Assembly (NCBI GenBank): GCA_049603715.1
Contig: JBMYSW010000006.1
Location: 96,766 to 160,765 of the forward strand
DNA: 64,000 nucleotides
Source of the DNA: Pontibacterium sp049603715
Lineage (GTDB): Bacteria; Pseudomonadota; Gammaproteobacteria; Pseudomonadales; Balneatricaceae
Direction of reading: 5' to 3'
Below, one piece after another: positions 58,577 to 64,000 of this stretch (its first letter is position 1; every line of letters begins with the position of its first letter). A model generated the notes under the pieces. That model had not been told where the DNA came from, ran no database searches, and saw only the letters and a list, made by a program, of their open reading frames with translations. The position numbers and the translations under genes were made by a program.

Positions 58577-59122
58577 TTAATTGTCTTTATTATCGCTTGG
58601 AGTATCTGTAGGTGCATTCTCGGGTGCTAGCAAAGGCAGTTCGCCCGAGGGCGGCAGCTTAACAACCGCCTTTTGCAGAATGAGCGTATTTGGGTAAGTA
58701 ATCAATACATCGCCGACGCGAATAAGCACGTGAAACAGGTCAATCTCTTCAATAATGCCTTGAATATCGCCGTCTTTATCCAGCACTTTGATGTTGTCGC
58801 CCACCCGATAAGGAAAGCCGAAAAAGATAATCAGGCTCGCCGTAATATTGCTTAAGATAGACCACTGAGCAAACAGCGCCACGCCCAACACCGCAAAGAC
58901 CGACGACAAAAAAATCGACACCTGCGCATAGCCAATGCCCAACACCGCCAACAAGGTAAGCGAGTAAAAAACAAATAGGCCAAGGTTAATGGTTTTGGTG
59001 ATGTACTTGATGCGGTAAGGATCCACCGCCTTTTTGGTGCCCAGCTTAGCGATAGTGACCGTGGTAAAACGCACGCTCATCACCAATAGCAACAACACAC
59101 CCAGTGCGAGCAAAATAGTCAT
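58577..59122 (-). CDS. short MscS-family mechanosensitive channel protein
   Basis: Protein of 181 aa: three membrane helices (ILLALGVLLLLVMSVRF; NLGLFVFYSLTLLAVLGIGY; VSIFLSSVFAVLGVALFAQW) and the MscS pore/beta domain start QWSILSNITASLIIFFGFPYRVGDNI, with IQGIIEEIDLFHVLI. It stops soon after the beta domain, lacking the large C-terminal cage of E. coli MscS (286 aa). ATG 59122 with AAGGA upstream; TTG 59140 rejected. Confidence 0.88.
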   Translation of the reverse strand: MTILLALGVLLLLVMSVRFTTVTIAKLGTKKAVDPYRIKYITKTINLGLFVFYSLTLLAVLGIGYAQVSIFLSSVFAVLGVALFAQWSILSNITASLIIFFGFPYRVGDNIKVLDKDGDIQGIIEEIDLFHVLIRVGDVLITYPNTLILQKAVVKLPPSGELPLLAPENAPTDTPSDNKDN

Positions 59123-59158
59123 AGATTCCTTAATAAACAACCGCTAAACCGCTGAGGG

Positions 59159-59932
59159 TTACAGCTCATCCAGTACCGATAGCGAGTCGTAGCAACGTTG
59201 GCGATAGCTTTCGCCAAACAAATTAAAGTGATTAAGGTAATGGTAGAGGTTATAAAACACCTTTTTAAGGGCGTAGGCATCACTGAGCGGCAGCACCTCA
59301 TTGTAGGCATCATAAAAAGGCCGACCAAAGCCACCAAATAGCTCGGTCATTGCAATGTCTGCTTCGCGATCACCAAAGTACACTGCTGGGTCGATCAGCC
59401 ATGCTTTTTTGTCTTTAAACAGCACATTGCCCGACCACAAATCACCGTGTAACAAGCTCGCAAAAGCCGTATTGGCATTTAAAAAAGCCACCAGCTCAGT
59501 GCGTTTATCGTCTAAACGGGTTTGAAACTCATCGCGCATTTGCTCATCTTCAATGGCGTCGATTTGAGCATTGAGGCGATACTGGGCAAAGAACTCACCC
59601 CAATTAGTGGTAAAGGTGTTTATCTGCGGCGACAGGCCAATAAAGTTATCGCGACCATAGCCGTAGCGGCCATGCTTATGGGCATGGAGCTGCGCCATAC
59701 CAAGGCCAAAGTTCACCAAATGCTCTCGGCTGATAGGGTCTTGGGTAATGTTTTCTAGTAAGAGCACACCCTCGTCGCTTAGCTCACACTCAGGCACTTC
59801 TAAAAACGGGTTGGCATGCACCGCTTGGCGCAAACAGGCTAAACCATCAAACTCAGCCACAATCGAGCCAGCTGGACGGCCGTTTTCAGCTTTTTTAAAG
59901 GTATCGATTTTGGTGGTATTTAACGCTTGCAC
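59159..59932 (-). CDS. fructosamine kinase-family protein, short N-terminus
   Basis: FN3K/YniA-type protein (257 aa) that would phosphorylate protein-bound sugars. Catalytic loop LLHGDLWSGNVLF and DPAVYFGDREADIAM are intact, as is GVLLLENITQDP. The N-terminus is about 30 residues shorter than E. coli YniA: the glycine-rich GGE loop is absent, and an in-frame stop just upstream of the GTG start rules out an extension. GTG 59932 has AGGAG at 7 nt. Confidence 0.85.
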   Translation of the reverse strand: MQALNTTKIDTFKKAENGRPAGSIVAEFDGLACLRQAVHANPFLEVPECELSDEGVLLLENITQDPISREHLVNFGLGMAQLHAHKHGRYGYGRDNFIGLSPQINTFTTNWGEFFAQYRLNAQIDAIEDEQMRDEFQTRLDDKRTELVAFLNANTAFASLLHGDLWSGNVLFKDKKAWLIDPAVYFGDREADIAMTELFGGFGRPFYDAYNEVLPLSDAYALKKVFYNLYHYLNHFNLFGESYRQRCYDSLSVLDEL

Positions 59933-59975
59933 AGCGCATCTCCTTTAACACTCACGATAAAGCCACCTAGGCGCC

Positions 59976-61163
59976 TCAATCGATGATCACATGAGGAAGG
60001 TAGCGGCTTGAGTCCTGCGTTATGGCGCTATGATCTTCACGAATAGAAATCCCAGCGGCCACTCCGTCAACGAGCCAACTGCCAATGAGCGTGTGGTTTT
60101 GACCAAACTGCGGCAGGTAGTGGGCTTTTTGTAGAATATACCCCTCTTCGCCGTATGGGCCAACCGATAACACCGCTTCTTTGTCGCCATTTACATGTGC
60201 AATATTCGCGCCCTCTCGCGAGAATATCGGCTTTTTAATCCAACCGTGACTTGCGTCAGGTAACGGCTCCCCCTCAAAAAATGCGGGTAGCAAATTAGGG
60301 TGATTCGGAAAATAACGCCACAGCATGGGCAACAAAGCTTTGTTGGATAACACCGACTTCCACGGCGGCTCAATGTATTGAGTTTTGCTGGTTAACAGCG
60401 CTTCGCCATAGGTCTCACGAAACATAAACTCCCAAGGGTAAAGCTTAAAAATATGCTCGATATTCACGCCGTCTAAATCAACAAACTGGCCCTTTGCATT
60501 CAAGCCAATGTCTTCAACGTAAATAAACTTGGGCACAATGCCCGCTTCTCGTGCACAGTCCTCAAGATACTGCACCGTGCCACGGTCTTCTTCCGTGCCT
60601 TTGCACGAGGCAAAGTGCACCAACAAACGGTTGTGTAACCCATAAGCTCCACTGACTTGGCGCTCAATGGTCGCAAAGCGACGAATCAGCGCCTCTTGCA
60701 AGCCGTTAAACTGGTCAGTGCGTTTTGGCAACAAGCCAGCATCCACCTGCTCTTCTAACCATAACCACTGCCAATAGCCCGTCTCATAAAGGCTCGTAGG
60801 CGTATCGGCGTTGTTTTCGTAGAGCTTGGCAGGGCCAGTGCCGTCGTAGGCAAAATCTAAGCGGGAATAGAGGCTCGGATCTTTACGCTGCCATGAGTCG
60901 TAAATCCACTGCCAATAGGTTTTTGGAATCGCAAACTTAGTTAGCAGCTGTTCATCGCGCACGACTCGATCAACCACCTCTAAACACATTTGATGGATTT
61001 CTTCAGTGGGCGCTTCGAGGTCGTTTTCGATTTGTGCGAGGCTAAATTGATAATAGGCGCGCTCATCCCAATAACGCTCGCCGTTAATGGTATGAAACTT
61101 AAAGCCAACCTCATTGGCTAGTTGCGGCCAATGAGGTCGTTCATTGATAGGAATGCGAAGCAC
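59976..61163 (-). CDS. glutathionylspermidine synthase-like ATP-grasp protein (YjfC/YgiC family)
   Basis: Protein of 395 aa in the GSP-synthase family: WDERAYYQFSL, YDGTGPAKLYENNADTPTSL, KLYPWEFMFRE, KPIFSREGANIAHV and HTLIGSWLVDGVAAGISIRED, the C-terminal synthetase domain only, without the amidase. In E. coli YgiC/YjfC the substrate is unknown. GTG start; the upstream gene stops 7 bp away on the same strand. Member of a yjfL-yjfM-yjfC type module. Confidence 0.9.
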   Translation of the reverse strand: MLRIPINERPHWPQLANEVGFKFHTINGERYWDERAYYQFSLAQIENDLEAPTEEIHQMCLEVVDRVVRDEQLLTKFAIPKTYWQWIYDSWQRKDPSLYSRLDFAYDGTGPAKLYENNADTPTSLYETGYWQWLWLEEQVDAGLLPKRTDQFNGLQEALIRRFATIERQVSGAYGLHNRLLVHFASCKGTEEDRGTVQYLEDCAREAGIVPKFIYVEDIGLNAKGQFVDLDGVNIEHIFKLYPWEFMFRETYGEALLTSKTQYIEPPWKSVLSNKALLPMLWRYFPNHPNLLPAFFEGEPLPDASHGWIKKPIFSREGANIAHVNGDKEAVLSVGPYGEEGYILQKAHYLPQFGQNHTLIGSWLVDGVAAGISIREDHSAITQDSSRYLPHVIID

Positions 61164-61169
61164 AGTGGA

Positions 61170-61739
61170 CTAGCTTCCTAAACTACTGGTGGCGCGCCCT
61201 GCGGCTGCACCAAAGCCACTACGAGAAGTCGCATCGCTGCTAGAGCGATAAGTACTGCTGCTAAACTTGCCAGCCTTAGACTGGGAGTGCATTTTTTTAG
61301 CGGCGTCGAGGGTCATTAAGCCACTGCCCGCCCGGTTGCGATAGGCATACACCGACTTAGGCTTATTTTTGTATTTGTAGAGGTCACCAATTTCATCAAT
61401 CACCTCGGCCAACAAAAAGCCCGTCATCGCAGGATAAAACCAACCACCCTCGCGGTTGTAGTCACAATTACCAAAGCCAAAGTCGTTTTCACAATAGGTT
61501 TCGCTATCGTAACGGGGGGCGTTAACTTGCGACTCTTCTAACGCTTGGGCATACGCCGTTTCGCAGACCTCTTCGGTCCAATAGTTTTGATCTAAACAGT
61601 CTTGGATAGAGGTAACCAAATGGGTTTGATCGTCTTCGCTAGAACAACCATAAAGGCCACCCGCCATCATTAAGGCTAGGGTCGGCTTAACGGCTGTTTT
61701 CTTCGTCCATGTAACGGAGCGTGAACGTTTTTGCGCCAT
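61170..61739 (-). CDS. DUF1190 (YgiB/YjfM-like) lipoprotein
   Basis: Protein of 189 aa. Lipobox-like LYGC after a hydrophobic ALMMAGGLYG; then Cys-containing strings QDCLDQNYWTEEVCETAYAQ and ETYCENDFGFGNCDY. These are typical of DUF1190. The Ser/Gly-rich tail (SSSTYRSSSDATSRSG) is low complexity. Probably periplasmic, outer-membrane anchored. Between the DUF350 gene and the ATP-grasp gene. Confidence 0.85.
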   Translation of the reverse strand: MAQKRSRSVTWTKKTAVKPTLALMMAGGLYGCSSEDDQTHLVTSIQDCLDQNYWTEEVCETAYAQALEESQVNAPRYDSETYCENDFGFGNCDYNREGGWFYPAMTGFLLAEVIDEIGDLYKYKNKPKSVYAYRNRAGSGLMTLDAAKKMHSQSKAGKFSSSTYRSSSDATSRSGFGAAAGRATSSLGS

Positions 61740-61749
61740 GCTTACCTCC

Positions 61750-62154
61750 TTAGTAGGTCATGCTCGCTGCGTTAAGTACACCCACCGACACACTCGTCGC
61801 GGCAAGCATAATCGCAGCGCTCACTTCGCCCGCCTCAATACGGCTAGATAACGCCGGCAAAAAGCAGCTACGCACAAGGTAAAACGCAACGATTTGACCA
61901 ATAAGCGCCACTAGCGCCCACAAGATAAAGTCCCAAAACGACACGGACTGGCTTAATGCACCACTCAAGGCAATGGCAAAACCCAGCACAGCACCACCAA
62001 AGGCAATAGCCGCTGCCGTATTTTGCTCTTCTTTGATTAAGCGCCATTCGTCATAAGGGGTTACTTTTGCGTAAGCCCACTTAAATACCACCAGCGCACC
62101 CAGCGCCGCTAAAAAGTACAGCCAAAACAGAAAAACACCGGAGATAAATCCCAT
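61750..62154 (-). CDS. DUF350 (YjfL-like) membrane protein
   Basis: Protein of 134 aa with four hydrophobic helices, starting FLFWLYFLAALGALVVFKWAY and ending SAAIMLAATSVSVGVLNAAS, the repeated-helix shape of DUF350. First gene of the three-gene module whose order (DUF350, DUF1190, ATP-grasp) is the same as E. coli yjfLMC. Function not known. Confidence 0.88.
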   Translation of the reverse strand: MGFISGVFLFWLYFLAALGALVVFKWAYAKVTPYDEWRLIKEEQNTAAAIAFGGAVLGFAIALSGALSQSVSFWDFILWALVALIGQIVAFYLVRSCFLPALSSRIEAGEVSAAIMLAATSVSVGVLNAASMTY

Positions 62155-62399
62155 ATCGTCGCCCTTAAATGTCCTTGTTTTTAATACTTAAACAGCCTTA
62201 TTGAGCAAGGCTTACCAATGTCGCCCATGCTGACAAAATTTTATTCGCAGGGCAAGGCAAGCTCGCGCATACTCACCCCATTGCTAAGCCTATTCTCAGC
62301 CACTGTCATAAAACTGAAATACATAAACTTCAACATGATCGGTTGAGCTTTTTATCAGCCTCGTTATTTCTATTATTTAAATTTTCCAGCCCAAAACCT

Positions 62400-63605
62400 A
62401 TGACACCTTCGCGCCCCGCTTCTTGTTTTGAAATCTTTAAATGCTTCTTTTTACTTGGCCTTACCAGCTTTGGTGGCCCCGCCGCGCATATCGGATACTT
62501 TCGCACCACCTTTGTTAACCAAAAGCAGTGGCTTAGCGAGCAAGACTTTGCAGCCCTTGTGGCCCTAAGCCAAGTACTACCAGGCCCAGCCAGCAGCCAA
62601 GTGGGTTTTGGATTAGGCCGTGTGGCAGGAGGTTTTGCAGGTGCGTGTACCGCATGGCTTGCCTTTACCCTTCCATCGGCGCTCTTTATGGGTTTTGCTG
62701 CCTACGGCTTGGCTTATGGTGTGTTTGATATCGACGCGTCGGTCTTCGCCCTACTCAAGCTCATCGCCCTTGTGGTGGTGCTCAATGCCGTTTTAGGCAT
62801 GGCGAAAAGCCTGTGTACATCGAAACCAACATGGGCGATTGCGGCTGCCAGCGCCATTACCGTATTGCTAATACCTAGCTTTTGGAGCCAACCGGCAATT
62901 ATCCTATTAGCAGCGATTGCAGGTGCCTTGTTATGCCAACCCTCTCAGAACGAAGCACAATCTGCGCCCGCTCGCCTAACCCCTGCCCTTTGGCAAAAGC
63001 GACTAGGCTGGTTTTCGTTACTTGTGGCCGTTGCCTTGTTTGTTGTACTGCCATGGGCCGCGCAAGCAACCCAGTCTCCGGTCTTACAAGGGCTCGATAT
63101 TATTTACCGTAGTGCCAGCTTGGTTTTTGGCGGCGGCCATGTGGTGCTGCCGCTATTACACCAGCAGCTTATTGATGCCCAACTAATGGATAGCGATCTA
63201 CTGCTTGCAGGTTACAGCCTAGCGCAAGCCATTCCTGGGCCCATCTTTACCTTGGCCGCCTTTATCGGTGCAGCGTTAGATACCTCTGTACCCCCTTGGC
63301 TTGCCGCGACGCTTTGCCTTGTAGTCGCCTTTGTACCCGGCTTTGTGCTTTTGTGGGTCGCGCAAGACAACCTCGCTCGCGTTAAGCAACTCGCCTCACC
63401 TCAAGGCCTAGGTGCCTTTGCCGGCGTTAATGCCGCCGTGGTTGGGCTTTTGTTTGCTGCGCTTATAAACCCTATTTTGCTTACCAGCCTAACCAGCCCG
63501 CAAGCAGCCGCCATTGCGATTGGCTTATACGCCGCCTTGTTTTTAGCTAAGCTACCCGTTTGGTTAGTGGTGTCTGTTAGCTGCGCTGTCGCGATGGTTT
63601 TGTAG
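62400..63605 (+). CDS. chrA: chromate transporter ChrA family
   Basis: Inner-membrane protein (401 aa) of the CHR family with two homologous halves. First half: LTSFGGPAAHIGYFRTTFV, ALSQVLPGPASSQVGFGLG. Second half: SLVFGGGHVVLPLLHQQLI, AQAIPGPIFTLAAFIGAAL. Exports chromate or similar oxyanions by family knowledge. The open frame starts at TTG 62343, but ATG 62400 agrees with other family members. No clear ribosome site. Confidence 0.92.
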   Translation: MTPSRPASCFEIFKCFFLLGLTSFGGPAAHIGYFRTTFVNQKQWLSEQDFAALVALSQVLPGPASSQVGFGLGRVAGGFAGACTAWLAFTLPSALFMGFAAYGLAYGVFDIDASVFALLKLIALVVVLNAVLGMAKSLCTSKPTWAIAAASAITVLLIPSFWSQPAIILLAAIAGALLCQPSQNEAQSAPARLTPALWQKRLGWFSLLVAVALFVVLPWAAQATQSPVLQGLDIIYRSASLVFGGGHVVLPLLHQQLIDAQLMDSDLLLAGYSLAQAIPGPIFTLAAFIGAALDTSVPPWLAATLCLVVAFVPGFVLLWVAQDNLARVKQLASPQGLGAFAGVNAAVVGLLFAALINPILLTSLTSPQAAAIAIGLYAALFLAKLPVWLVVSVSCAVAMVL

Positions 63606-63789
63606 CAGCATCCAAAGCTTGCCTGCTTACGTAAGCTTGTCTGCGTGTATCACCCCAAAGCCTTCTACCTCATGTATCACTTGTGACTTGCCTTGTCATA
63701 GTGCTCACTGGGCGATAAGGTTTAGCCGCATTGGCTTTTACACAGTCATTATTTCCAACATAAACGTCTTAGCGCGATAAGGTCCCGTC

Positions 63790-64000
63790 ATGCTTAATGT
63801 GTTCTACCATCCACTGTATACCGACGGTATCGACCCAACTGCACGCTTCCCCCGCGATCGCTACAAACTTCTGGCCGAGCGTTTATTTAATATCGACACC
63901 ATTAACGTGCAAGCACCTCGACTCGCCACCCGCGACGAGATTATTACTATGCACGACGAAGACTATGTTGATCGTTTTATCAACGGCACCCTATCGGATA
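63790..64000 (+). CDS. histone deacetylase/AcuC-AphA superfamily protein (5' part only)
   Basis: Seventy codons visible: MLNVFYHPLYTDGIDPTARF, then PRDRYKLLAERLF and ITMHDEDYVDRFINGTLSD. YHP...D and H-x-x-x-Y-V are the N-terminal landmarks of class II-like bacterial deacetylases acting on acetyl-lysine or acetylpolyamines. The active site lies beyond the window edge. Confidence 0.85.
   Translation, partial: MLNVFYHPLYTDGIDPTARFPRDRYKLLAERLFNIDTINVQAPRLATRDEIITMHDEDYVDRFINGTLSD

Overview
The window looks like a chromosomal segment of a marine-type gammaproteobacterium, probably a Cellvibrionales/Pseudomonas-like lineage. This is inferred from gene order, not from any database search. The order HAD phosphatase - S49 peptidase - maf - yceD - rpmF - plsX - fabD - fabG - acpP - fabF - pabC - mltG - tmk - holB - pilZ - tatD and the block yccA - tusDCBE follow the pseudomonad layout. 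uvrC - pgsA - tRNA-Gly/Cys/Leu is a classic gammaproteobacterial arrangement.

Layout. (1) 1-15162: a complete uptake [NiFe]-hydrogenase locus, all on the minus strand: hupT-hupU-hupV-hypF (H2 sensor, its kinase and a cyanide-ligand maturase), then hupS-hupL-hupC (oxygen-tolerant membrane hydrogenase), an orphan HigA-like regulator, and hupD-F-G-H-I-J-K-hypA (maturation). Upstream of both hupS and hupD I find sigma-54-type -24/-12 elements, each preceded by a near-identical 15-bp palindrome at about -120 to -140. This fits control by an NtrC-type activator of the HupR/HoxA kind, whose gene is not in the window. (2) 15343-26431: a type I secretion operon in the order ABC transporter, membrane fusion protein, a small AT-rich membrane protein of unknown function, an 1825-residue RTX protein and a TolC-type outer-membrane protein. 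The RTX protein carries two different higher-order repeats: a 111-residue module and a 90-residue (10 x 9) super-repeat. (3) 26432-27246: decayed DNA holding an argG fragment and an IS3-type orfA fragment, abutting the tRNA triplet. (4) 27247-38665: housekeeping genes (tRNAs, pgsA, uvrC, mtnN, truC, TlpA-type thioredoxin, yccA, tusDCBE, cheW). (5) 38774-51671: the fatty-acid, cell-envelope and replication cluster on the minus strand, with maf on the plus strand. (6) 51847-64000: nsrR, rraA, cvfB, a PEP synthase-like gene divergent from its regulator ppsR, small orphan proteins, an MscS channel, a yjfLMC-like module, chrA, and the start of a histone-deacetylase-family gene.

How the parts work together. 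HupUV should sense H2 and signal through the PAS kinase HupT to an unseen response regulator, which would drive the two sigma-54 promoters. HupSL then oxidises H2 at the membrane and passes electrons through cytochrome b HupC to the quinone pool, while HypA/F and HupD-K build and process the enzyme.

The least expected items are the paired sigma-54/palindrome architecture, the PEP synthase whose N-terminal ATP-grasp half has lost its usual motifs, the RTX super-repeats, and the unknown membrane protein inside the secretion operon. All functional statements are from reading the sequence by eye; no alignment or database search was run.
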